Source of the DNA: JAWLHA01 sp041690535
GTDB taxonomy: Bacteria; Pseudomonadota; Gammaproteobacteria; Thiohalomonadales; Thiohalomonadaceae
DNA: 64,000 nt
Direction: 5' to 3'
Assembly (NCBI GenBank): GCA_041690535.1
Contig: JAWLHA010000019.1
Coordinates: 1-64,000, forward strand
Of this stretch, positions 50,899 through 58,858 are shown piece after piece; position 1 is the first letter of the stretch; each line of letters starts with the position of its first letter. Below the pieces are notes generated by a model that saw only the letters and a program-made list of their open reading frames with translations, searched no databases and had not been told where the DNA came from. The translations under genes and the position numbers were made by a program.

Positions 50899-51536
50899 GA
50901 AGTACGCTCTACATCGACCAAATCGTCCAACCGCATTTGCAGAACGCTCTGCTTGGCGGGGACGCTGCTGTAACCGGCAAGGGCGGCGGCATAAGCGGCG
51001 CGGGCCTTGGCACGATCGCCTTTGGCCAGGTAGGCATCACCACGCACCTCCTCGAACAGCGCCTGGAAGCTGGCTGCATCACCCTTGGCGAGGGTGGCGA
51101 GGGCCTCATCGGGCTTGCCCTGTGCAAGCTGTACCCGCGCCAACCGGGCGCGCGCAAGAAGCTGCAGCTCCGGCACTGCCGCCCTGTCCACGACGGCGCG
51201 CAGATGTGCCTCGGCTGCGCCCCAGTCGCCCTGCTCCACCGCTATGGCCCCCATGGCCAGGGAGGCAAAATCCGCATAGGGCGACGACGGATGCTCGCCG
51301 ACGATCTTGCGGCCCTGCTCAAGGGCCGCCGTGGGGTTCGAATCGAGCAATCCCAGCAGTTGCTGGTACTGCGCCGAGGCGGACACCAGTTGCTCGTTAC
51401 GGTGATCCTGCCAGGTCCGCCAGCCGAACACCGCGGCCAACACCAGGACCAAGCCGATCAGCACCGAGCTGCCGTTCTTGTCCCACCAGCGCTTCAGCGC
51501 CTCAATCTGCTCTTGTTCGGAATTGTAAATTTCCAC
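50895..51536 (-). CDS. yfgM: YfgM-family TPR membrane protein
   Basis: 213 residues. A cytoplasmic N terminus (EQEQIEALKRWWDKNG), one transmembrane helix (about 24-43) and a periplasmic TPR domain. YfgM works with PpiD near the Sec translocon in E. coli. It lies in its canonical place between hisS and bamB. Confidence 0.93.
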   Translation of the reverse strand: MEIYNSEQEQIEALKRWWDKNGSSVLIGLVLVLAAVFGWRTWQDHRNEQLVSASAQYQQLLGLLDSNPTAALEQGRKIVGEHPSSPYADFASLAMGAIAVEQGDWGAAEAHLRAVVDRAAVPELQLLARARLARVQLAQGKPDEALATLAKGDAASFQALFEEVRGDAYLAKGDRAKARAAYAAALAGYSSVPAKQSVLQMRLDDLVDVERTS

Positions 51537-51568
51537 CGCAAACTCCTTTGTGCCGGTCCTCGGGTCCG

Positions 51569-52852
51569 TTACTCCGCACCGCTTACGCGGGCGGCCATAA
51601 ACCCAATCAATTCTTCCTGCGAAAGGGTCACCTGCTCTCGCTCCTCACGCAAATACTTGATGCCCACCGTGCCGGCGCTCACCTCCTCCTCCCCCAGGAT
51701 GAGGGCCAGAGGCGCGCCACTGCGATCGGCCCGCTTGAACTGGTTCTTGAAACTGCCCCCGCCACAATGGGTTTCCAAGCGCAGCCCGGGCACCCGATCC
51801 CGCAACCTCTCCGCCAGCAACATCCCTGCAATCTGCGCTCCCTCCCCTACCCGTACGAGATAGGCGTGGGGCGCCGTGCGCCCAGGGGCGAGGGCTTCGC
51901 CCTCCAGCAGAGCAATGAGCCGCTCCATGCCCACCGCATAGCCGATGGCCGGGGTGGGTCGTCCACCGAGCTGCTCCACCAACCCATCGAAACGCCCTCC
52001 CGCGCAGACGGTCCCCTGGGCCCCCAACCGGTCGGTCACCCACTCGAAAACGGTCTTGCCGTAGTAATCGAGTCCCCGAACCAGGCAAGGGTTCACCTCG
52101 TAACGAATCCCATGGCCGTCCAGCAGCGCCAGCACCCCCCCAAAGTGGGCACGGGAGTCCTCATCCAAATGGTCGGTGAGCTTCGGGGCCGCGGCGATCA
52201 ACCCCTGCATTTCGGGGTTTTTGCTGTCGAGGATCCGCAGCGGGTTGGTTTCAAGGCGGCGCTGACTGTCCTCGTCCAGGGCATCGTGGTGGGCGGAGAA
52301 ATAGGCCACCAGCCGTTCCCGATAGGCCGCCCGCGACTCGGCACAGCCAAGCGAGTTGATCTGCAACTTCACCGCCTCACCCAATCCCAGCTGCTCCCAC
52401 AACCGGGCGGTCATGAAGATCAGTTCGGCGTCCACATCCGGCCCCTCGAGACCGAACACCTCCACACCGATTTGATGAAACTGCCGGTAGCGTCCCTTCT
52501 GGGGCCGCTCGTGACGGAACATCGGCCCGTTGTACCAGAGACGGTGCACCTGATTGTGCAACATGCCGTTCTCAATGGCAGCCCGCACGCAGCCGGCGGT
52601 GCCTTCGGGCCGCAGGGTCAGGCTGTCGCCATTGCGGTCTTCGAAGGTGTACATCTCCTTCTCCACAATGTCGGTGACCTCGCCGATGGACCGCTTGAAC
52701 AGCTCGGTCTTCTCGACCAGCGGCAACCGGATCTCATGATAGCCGTAGGCCGACAGGAGCTCCCGGATATTCTGTTCCACATACTGCCAGGTAGGGGTCT
52801 GGTCCGGCAGGATGTCGTTCATCCCGCGGACAGCCTGGATATTCTTCGCCAA
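51569..52852 (-). CDS. hisS: Histidyl-tRNA synthetase
   Basis: 427 residues, class II. The N terminus VRGMNDILPDQTP, motif 2 FRHERPQKGRYRQFHQIGVE, the histidine-A motif LVRGLDYYGKTVFE, and motif 3 GYAVGMERLIALL are all present, followed by the anticodon-binding domain. It follows ispG on the same strand. Confidence 0.97.
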   Translation of the reverse strand: MAKNIQAVRGMNDILPDQTPTWQYVEQNIRELLSAYGYHEIRLPLVEKTELFKRSIGEVTDIVEKEMYTFEDRNGDSLTLRPEGTAGCVRAAIENGMLHNQVHRLWYNGPMFRHERPQKGRYRQFHQIGVEVFGLEGPDVDAELIFMTARLWEQLGLGEAVKLQINSLGCAESRAAYRERLVAYFSAHHDALDEDSQRRLETNPLRILDSKNPEMQGLIAAAPKLTDHLDEDSRAHFGGVLALLDGHGIRYEVNPCLVRGLDYYGKTVFEWVTDRLGAQGTVCAGGRFDGLVEQLGGRPTPAIGYAVGMERLIALLEGEALAPGRTAPHAYLVRVGEGAQIAGMLLAERLRDRVPGLRLETHCGGGSFKNQFKRADRSGAPLALILGEEEVSAGTVGIKYLREEREQVTLSQEELIGFMAARVSGAE

Positions 52853-52895
52853 GAATCTCTCCCGAAAACAAATCTACAGGGGCTGGAGCCCGCTT

Positions 52896-54005
52896 CTAAT
52901 TGTCAGTGCCGCTATCGTCCGGTTTTTCCGAGCGTGCGGCAATCTCTGCTCGAACCGCCCGCTCCAGCTCGTCCACCAGTTGCGCGTTGCCAAGCTTGTG
53001 GTGCGGCCTGCCTCCCAAATAGAGAAGGTTGGGCTCGCCCCCAACCAGCCCGACGCTGGCCTCGCGGGCCTCACCCGGTCCGTTGACGACGCAGCCAATG
53101 ACCGCCACGTCCAACGGCTCGAGGATATCCTCCAGACGTTCTTCCAAGGCATTGACGGTCGCAATGACATCGAAATTCTGGCGCGAGCAGGAGGGGCAGG
53201 CGATGAGGTTGATGCCCTTGCTGCGAAGGTGCAGGCTCTTGAGGATGTCGAAGCCGACCTTGATCTCCTGCACAGGATCGGCGGCAAGCGAGACGCGTAT
53301 GGTATCGCCAATCCCCTCCGCCAGGAGCATTCCCAGACCGATGGCGGATTTCACCGTCCCCGAGCGGAAACCACCGGCTTCGGTAATGCCCAGGTGCAAA
53401 GGCTGCTCGATCTGGCTTGCCAGCTTGCGGTAGGCCTCCACGGTCATGAAGATCTCGGAGGCCTTGAGACTGATCTTGTAGTCCTGGAAGTCCAACCGGT
53501 CGAGAATATCGATGTGACGGAGCGCCGACTCCACCAATGCATCCGCCGTGGGCTCCCCATATTTCTTCTGCAACTCCTTCTCCAGTGAACCGGCGTTCAC
53601 ACCGATGCGAATGGGGACGTTCTTGTCCCGCGCGGCGTCCACCAGGGTGCGAACGCGCTCCTCCCGGCCGATGTTGCCGGGATTGATGCGCAGGCAATCC
53701 ACCCCAAGTTCCAGCACCCGCAAGGCGATGCGGTGATCGAAGTGGATATCGGCGACCAATGGCACCTGCGCCTGGCGCCGGATCTGGCCAAAGGCCTCCG
53801 CCGCCTCCAGCGTCGGCACGGAGACCCGCACGATGTCGGCCCCGGCGGCCTCGAGTGCACGGACCTGAGCCAACGTCGCGGCCACATCGTGGGTATCAGT
53901 GTTGGTCATGCTTTGCACCGAGATGGGGGCATCACCCCCTACCGGCACACGACCGACGAAGATCTGGCGCGACTTGCGCCGGACGATTGGGTTGCGCTGA
54001 TGCAT
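52896..54005 (-). CDS. ispG: 4-hydroxy-3-methylbut-2-enyl-diphosphate synthase
   Basis: 369 residues. It has VGGDAPISVQSMTNTDTHD at the start, RINPGNIG, and the iron-sulfur cysteines in CPSC (near 269) and GCVVNGPGEA (near 305). This is the penultimate step of the MEP isoprenoid pathway and uses a [4Fe-4S] cluster supplied by a system such as Isc, encoded nearby. It is 5 nt after rodZ. Confidence 0.97.
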   Translation of the reverse strand: MHQRNPIVRRKSRQIFVGRVPVGGDAPISVQSMTNTDTHDVAATLAQVRALEAAGADIVRVSVPTLEAAEAFGQIRRQAQVPLVADIHFDHRIALRVLELGVDCLRINPGNIGREERVRTLVDAARDKNVPIRIGVNAGSLEKELQKKYGEPTADALVESALRHIDILDRLDFQDYKISLKASEIFMTVEAYRKLASQIEQPLHLGITEAGGFRSGTVKSAIGLGMLLAEGIGDTIRVSLAADPVQEIKVGFDILKSLHLRSKGINLIACPSCSRQNFDVIATVNALEERLEDILEPLDVAVIGCVVNGPGEAREASVGLVGGEPNLLYLGGRPHHKLGNAQLVDELERAVRAEIAARSEKPDDSGTDN

Positions 54006-54010
54006 GGTTA

Positions 54011-54970
54011 TTATTGGCGCCGAACGGCGTTGTCGGTGGCAGCCCCAAGCTGGAAACGCGCCAGTTCCCGGCGATGAAACCGGGAATGGTCGTAGGGCTC
54101 ACCATTGAATTCGATTTCGACCCCCGGGGCGTAGCCGAGAAATACCCTGAAAGGGGCCTCGCCATGGGCGACGATCTCACGCCCCACCTTGCCGAGATCG
54201 AAAAAGACGCGGCGCCCGGCCGCATCCGAAATTTCGGTCCAGCAGTCGGATTTGAATCGCAGCACCAGCCTGGAACGGGCAGTATCCGGCCCCACGGTCT
54301 CCACGACCAGTGCGCTCTCGGGGGCGGGCGCCGCGGCCGCAGGCGGTTCCGCAGGCGCCTCTTCCCGGACAACCTCGGCCCCCGGCCCGCTCGGTACAGT
54401 GGCTGGGGCGACCTCCTCCAAGGCGAGCGTCACCCCTGGAAGGGGCGTATCGGGACCCACCGGTACCAGCCCCACCGGCGGTTCGTTCGCCTCGACATCC
54501 TCGGGGACGGAGACGCTGGGCTGAGGCGGTTCCGGGGAGATGGAGAGTTCAGGACGCTGTGACTGCCACCACATCACCAGCAGTACGGCCAGCCCAAGCA
54601 CCAACACATAGGAGAAAATTCTCTGCAGACCTCCCGGATGCACCGGCGTGGCCTTGCGCACGCTCTCCAGAGCGGGCGGCGCAATCCCCTTTCCCTCATA
54701 GGCCCGCACCACCTCGTCGGGCGACAGATCGAGCAATCTCGCATAGTTGCGTAGATACCCGAAGACGAAGGTTGCCGGCGGCAGCGCACCATCGTCCTCC
54801 TCCTCCAGCGCGGCGATCAGTTTGCGATGCAGTCGCAACTGCGAAGCTACGTCCTCCTGGCTGAGACCCCGCGCTTCCCGGGTGCTCTTCAACAGCCGGC
54901 CAGGGCCTTCCGTGCGGCGATCGGATTCCGGACGAACGGCGTTCTCCGGCATGTCGATGGCATCGTTCAT
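54011..54970 (-). CDS. rodZ: RodZ-like helix-turn-helix membrane protein
   Basis: 319 residues. A Cro/C1-type helix-turn-helix (about 25-90, SQEDVASQLRLHRKLIAALE), a transmembrane helix (about 118-136), a Pro/Glu-rich periplasmic linker and a C-terminal DUF4115 domain (VLRFKSDCWTEISDAAGRR). RodZ links MreB to the elongation machinery. Its start overlaps the pilW stop (ATGA). Confidence 0.92.
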   Translation of the reverse strand: MNDAIDMPENAVRPESDRRTEGPGRLLKSTREARGLSQEDVASQLRLHRKLIAALEEEDDGALPPATFVFGYLRNYARLLDLSPDEVVRAYEGKGIAPPALESVRKATPVHPGGLQRIFSYVLVLGLAVLLVMWWQSQRPELSISPEPPQPSVSVPEDVEANEPPVGLVPVGPDTPLPGVTLALEEVAPATVPSGPGAEVVREEAPAEPPAAAAPAPESALVVETVGPDTARSRLVLRFKSDCWTEISDAAGRRVFFDLGKVGREIVAHGEAPFRVFLGYAPGVEIEFNGEPYDHSRFHRRELARFQLGAATDNAVRRQ

Positions 54971-55716
54971 TGGCGTTCCGCTTTCAACAGGCGAGCCTCT
55001 TGCGACTCGGGGAAGTTGTTGCGCAGCGACAACTCATAACTTGCCAGGGCATTCCGATCCCCCAGGATACGTTCGATACGAATCCCCAGCCAAAGGGTCT
55101 CGGCCGTATGGCGCCCCACTTCGAGGTAGCGCTGCAGGTAGGCACGGGCGGAGAGAAAATTGCCCTGATCATAATTCCGCCTGGCCATGGCGACGAGCGC
55201 GTTGGGCAGCTTCGGATTGATCCCCAGGGCTTGCTTGAAATAGCGCTCCGCCTTGGCACCGTCGGGTTTGCGTTCCATGCAAAGCCCCAAATTCTCATAG
55301 GCTTGCGCCCGCTCGGGGTAGACCGGATTATCCAGCACTTTCAAAAACTGCCGCTCCGACTCCTCAATCCGCCCCCGATCGCACAGGAACACACCATAGT
55401 TGTTCTGCAGTGCGGAATCGTTGGGCGCCAGGGAGAGGGCCTTCCGGAAATGCTTGTCTGCCTCGTCGAAGCGTTCCAGGCGTCGGTAAAGTTCGGCCAG
55501 GTAATGGTGGGCGTTGGGATAGGAGGGGTTAAGCTCCAGAGAGCGGTTCAACTTCTCCATCGCCACCTCATAGTTGCCGCGCAGCATGTAGCGCAGCCCC
55601 ATGTCGGCATTGACCTCTGCAGCCTTCTCTCTGTTTCCCTCTTTCGTGGGCTGGTTCGAGCAGCCGGCGATGACGAACGACAGCGCAACGAGTCCCACAA
55701 CCATTAGCCGTTTCAC
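54967..55716 (-). CDS. pilW: Type IV pilus biogenesis lipoprotein PilW (PilF)
   Basis: 249 residues. The lipobox VIAGC (C19) is followed by six or so TPR motifs (for example GLRYMLRGNYEVAMEKLNRSLEL, in part, and HHYLAELYRRLERFDEADKHFRKAL, in part). It is the pilotin for the PilQ secretin. It lies between rlmN and rodZ, the classical location; no other pilus genes are in the window. Confidence 0.93.
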   Translation of the reverse strand: MKRLMVVGLVALSFVIAGCSNQPTKEGNREKAAEVNADMGLRYMLRGNYEVAMEKLNRSLELNPSYPNAHHYLAELYRRLERFDEADKHFRKALSLAPNDSALQNNYGVFLCDRGRIEESERQFLKVLDNPVYPERAQAYENLGLCMERKPDGAKAERYFKQALGINPKLPNALVAMARRNYDQGNFLSARAYLQRYLEVGRHTAETLWLGIRIERILGDRNALASYELSLRNNFPESQEARLLKAERQ

Positions 55717-56825
55717 TAGGCGATGCGCTCCTCTTTGATCACGAAACGCTCACTCCTTCGGGTACGGTCCTGGATCTCACCGACCAGCTGACCGCAGGCG
55801 GCCGCGATATCCTCACCCCGGGTCTTGCGGGTAATGGTCACGATACCGGATGCCATCAGGATATCCCGGAACCGATCGATGTCCTCCTGAGGAGAGCAAC
55901 GATACGGTGCCCCCGGGAACGGATTGAAGGGGATGAGATTCACCTTGGATGGCACATTCCCGAGGATTTTCGCCAGCTTGCGCGCATGGGCGGGGGTGTC
56001 GTTGACCCCGGCCAACATCACGTACTCGAAGGTGACCCGGCGGTGGGGCTTACCGACGACATAGCGCCGACACGCCTCGAGCAGCTGGGCGATGGGGTAC
56101 TTCCGGTTGATCGGCACCAGCTGATCCCGAAGTGCATCGTCGGGCGCATGGAGTGAGACCGCCAGGCTGACCTCACTTAGTTCGCGCAGCCGTTCAATCC
56201 CGGGCACAACCCCGGCCGTACTGAGCGTCACCCGACGCTTGGAGATCCCGAAGGCGAGGTCGTCCTGCATGACATCGGTGGCCTTCACCACGTTGTCGAG
56301 ATTCAGCAGGGGTTCACCCATCCCCATGAGCACCACATTGGTGATCACCCGCTCTCCCTTGTTCTCGGGGATTCCCAGGGAGCGGGCGGCGAGCAGCACC
56401 TGCCCGACGATCTCGGCCACACTCAGGTTGCGGCTGAAACCTTGCCGTGCTGTGGAGCAGAAACTGCATGCCAGCGCACACCCCGCCTGGGAAGAGACAC
56501 ACAATGTCCCCCGTTCACCATCGGGAATGAACACCATCTCCACACTGTTGTCGCACTCCAGGCGCAACAGCCACTTGCGCGTGCCGTCACGCGAGGGGTG
56601 CTCCTGCAAGACCTCGGGGAGGCGCACCTCGGCCAGCTCATTCAGCCGTGTGCGCAGCGCCTTACTCAGGTTGGTCATGGCATCGAAATCATCGACGCCG
56701 TAGTGGTAAATCCATTTCATGACCTGAGTAGCGCGAAAGGCCTTCTCCCCCAACCCGGCGAAGAAGGCCTCCGTCTCCTGACGAGTCAGGCCGAGCAGAT
56801 TGATTTTCTCCAGCTGTTCAGCCAT
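55716..56825 (-). CDS. rlmN: Dual-specificity 23S rRNA/tRNA adenine-C2 methyltransferase
   Basis: 369 residues. The radical SAM motif CALACSFC lies near 115-122, with GMGEPLLN and the late methyl-carrying Cys in AAACGQL near 355. It methylates A2503 of 23S rRNA and A37 of some tRNAs. Its stop shares one base with the pilW start. Confidence 0.97.
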   Translation of the reverse strand: MAEQLEKINLLGLTRQETEAFFAGLGEKAFRATQVMKWIYHYGVDDFDAMTNLSKALRTRLNELAEVRLPEVLQEHPSRDGTRKWLLRLECDNSVEMVFIPDGERGTLCVSSQAGCALACSFCSTARQGFSRNLSVAEIVGQVLLAARSLGIPENKGERVITNVVLMGMGEPLLNLDNVVKATDVMQDDLAFGISKRRVTLSTAGVVPGIERLRELSEVSLAVSLHAPDDALRDQLVPINRKYPIAQLLEACRRYVVGKPHRRVTFEYVMLAGVNDTPAHARKLAKILGNVPSKVNLIPFNPFPGAPYRCSPQEDIDRFRDILMASGIVTITRKTRGEDIAAACGQLVGEIQDRTRRSERFVIKEERIA

Positions 56826-56861
56826 TCATCAGACCTGTAGCAATGGGTTCGGCGCCCGCAA

Positions 56862-57293
56862 TCAACGGGTCCGGGGGCAGAGCTCTTCCGGTTTGAAGAA
56901 GAACTCAATCTCGCACTTGGCGGTTTCGGGAGCGTCGGAGCCATGCACCGCGTTCTCATCAATGGAGACGGCGAAGTCCGCGCGGATGGTGCCGGGCGCG
57001 GCCTCTTTGGGGTTGGTGGCCCCCATCAGTTCACGATTCTTCGCGACGGCGTCCTCACCTTCGAGCACCTGGACCATCACCGGGCCGGAGGTCATGAAGC
57101 TCACCAGATCGTTGAAGAAGGGGCGCTCCTTGTGCACGGCATAGAAGCCTTCCGCCTGTTCGCGGCTGAGATGCATCATCTTGGCAGCGATGATCTTGAG
57201 GCCACCCTTCTCGAAACGGCTGTAGATATCGCCGATCACGTTCTTGGCCACAGCATCGGGCTTGATAATGGAAATGGTACGTTCGATTGCCAT
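56862..57293 (-). CDS. ndk: Nucleoside diphosphate kinase
   Basis: 143 residues with ERTISIIKPDAVAKNVIG at the start and the active-site His in NAVHGSDA (about 117). It balances nucleoside triphosphates in the cytosol. It follows the isc region and precedes rlmN on the minus strand. Confidence 0.97.
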   Translation of the reverse strand: MAIERTISIIKPDAVAKNVIGDIYSRFEKGGLKIIAAKMMHLSREQAEGFYAVHKERPFFNDLVSFMTSGPVMVQVLEGEDAVAKNRELMGATNPKEAAPGTIRADFAVSIDENAVHGSDAPETAKCEIEFFFKPEELCPRTR

Positions 57294-57395
57294 CGGGTTC
57301 TCCGTCGGTCCTTAGTCTTTGTATAGGTAAGACAATTAAATGCGGAATTATACGCAGCCGGCCTTGTGCATGCCAGCATATGGACGTGTGGAACC

Positions 57396-57590
57396 AGGGT
57401 AAACGCAACGAACTATTCAGCCGTTCCCCCGACCTGTCGCCTCTCCCCGGTAGGAGCCCAGCCCTCTGGGCGATTGCTGCGCGAGCTTTACCGATGCAAT
57501 CGCCCAGAGGGCGGGGCTTCTACGTGAGGCACTCGGGCTGTTGGGTCTGAATAGTTACACGCACACTTACCCAAGAGCGATGTAAGGACC
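57396..57590. repeat. Family B copy interrupted by another palindromic element
   Basis: The family B sequence AGGGTAAACGCA (57396-57407) stops and resumes as CACTTACCCAAGAGCGATGTAAG at about 57562. Between them is a 150-bp insert with inverted ends AACTATTCAG/CTGAATAGTT and a large inner hairpin (57450-57533, arms starting GTAGGAGCCCAGCCCTCTGG). ACGCA occurs on both sides of the insert, as in a 5-bp target duplication. Confidence 0.75.
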
Positions 57591-57737
57591 CCCGGGCGCC
57601 GCCGGCCTGCACTCCGGCTCAGAGCCCCCGGGGGGGGCGTGCAAGGGCACAGGTCCCGTGCATCGCCACAGCCGTGTCAGTACGGACGTGAATGCAGCGG
57701 AACGCTGCCCGTATCCCGCCAGTGGGTGAAGGAGCGC
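57591..57737. other. Intergenic, nothing recognised
   Basis: About 150 nt between the nested repeat and the iscX stop; a C- and G-run (CCCCCGGGCG, CCCCCGGGGGGGG) near 57588-57633 may form a hairpin. No gene is supported. Confidence 0.3.
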
Positions 57738-57938
57738 TCAGTCGCGCTCTTCTATCCACGCCATCTGAATGGCTTCGAGGATCTTCTCGTTGGAGCGGCT
57801 AGGGTCATCGGCGAACTCCTCCAGCTCACATACCCAACGATGAAGGTCGGTAAAGCGCACCAAACGGGGGTCCACATCAGGATGGGTCTCGTCGAGGGCG
57901 ATGGCCAGGTCGTTCACATCCGTCCACTTCACGCTCAT
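57738..57938 (-). CDS. iscX: Fe-S assembly protein IscX
   Basis: 66 residues: VKWTDVNDLAIALDETHPDVDP, FTDLHRWV and the acidic C-terminal ILEAIQMAWIEE are the IscX pattern. IscX binds iron and IscS and tunes cluster assembly. It is the last gene of the isc operon but is separated from fdx by a family A repeat. Confidence 0.94.
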   Translation of the reverse strand: MSVKWTDVNDLAIALDETHPDVDPRLVRFTDLHRWVCELEEFADDPSRSNEKILEAIQMAWIEERD

Positions 57939-58039
57939 GTTCTCTCCTCTGTTCTCTCCGGGACGTGGTCCCCGCAGTGGCATCGGTCCCGCAAATACCC
58001 CCAGGAACACCGGGCCGGCAAGTCCGACTACCTGATATG

Positions 58040-58178
58040 TAGGGTGGATAAGCGCAGCGCATCCACCGGGTCGTGGTGCGGGAACGTCAATGGGCCTGTC
58101 CACCGCCGGTTCGCTGCCATCTGCGGCACACACTGGCGCAATTGACGATTGTTCCGGTCACCTGTTCGGGACTCCAGG
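58040..58178. repeat. Family A element, partial, between iscX and fdx
   Basis: GTAGGGTGGATAAGCGCAGC at 58041 starts one hairpin arm. The other end holds the reverse complement of the family A left half (GTGTGCCGCAGATGGCAGCGAACC read on the minus strand) and CTGTTCGGGACTC as a decayed terminal repeat near 58162. The orientation is opposite to the copy at 37889. Confidence 0.72.
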
Positions 58179-58243
58179 TGCCGCCGCTACGCGCCGAACG
58201 CGTGCCTACAGGCTCGCTCTCAAGGACCCTGGCCAGCGTTGGG

Positions 58244-58582
58244 TCAGTGGTGTTCCGACGCAAGGTTGATGGTATACCTCGGAATTTCGACCACGAGATC
58301 TTCCTCGCCCACTACCGCCTGGCAAGAGAGCCGAGACTCCGGCTCCAGGCCCCAGGCCTTGTCGAGCATATCCTCTTCCAGCTCGTCGGCCTCGTTCAGG
58401 GAGTGGAATCCCTCACGGATCACCACATGACAGGTGGTACAGGCACAGGACTTCTCGCAGGCGTGCTCGATCTCGATGCCGTGGGCAAGCGCGGCGTCGC
58501 AGATGGTGACACCGGGTTCAGCCTGGATCACCGCCCCTTCAGGGCAGATCTCGTCATGGGGGAGGAAAATGATTTGCGGCAT
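58244..58582 (-). CDS. fdx: ISC-type [2Fe-2S] ferredoxin
   Basis: 112 residues. Cluster ligands C42, C48 and C51 (CEKSCACTTC) and a fourth Cys in RLSCQAVV near 87 match the isc adrenodoxin-type ferredoxin, including the extra C46. It supplies electrons for cluster assembly on IscU. Confidence 0.95.
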   Translation of the reverse strand: MPQIIFLPHDEICPEGAVIQAEPGVTICDAALAHGIEIEHACEKSCACTTCHVVIREGFHSLNEADELEEDMLDKAWGLEPESRLSCQAVVGEEDLVVEIPRYTINLASEHH

Positions 58583-58697
58583 GGTCTCACTCCGCTTGGT
58601 GATAAGGGAAGCTCAGGAGGCTCGAAGTTCCGCCTCAGCCGACATCCTCGCGGGCCCAGCGGTTCCGCGCCTGATGTCGCCTACGGGCAATTTCCTG

Positions 58698-58845
58698 CGG
58701 CCGTCGAGCGTACACGGATGGAAGATGATTGCTCCTGCATAATCTTCACTCCGACATCCATATCGGTCGTATTCACAGGGCACCTGCTTTCGAGGACTTA
58801 CATCGCTCACAGCACAGCCGTGACGTAAGCATGCGTTCGCCCTGC
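58698..58845. repeat. Family B element, long subtype, between fdx and hscA
   Basis: CGGCCGTCGAGCGTACACGGATG at the left and the GTATTCACAGGGCACCTGCTTTC, ACTTACATCGCTCACAGCAC and ATGCGTTCGCCCTGC segments match the left half of the element at 35172, in reverse orientation. It splits the isc operon. Confidence 0.85.
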
Positions 58846-58858
58846 GCTCTGCACCGTA

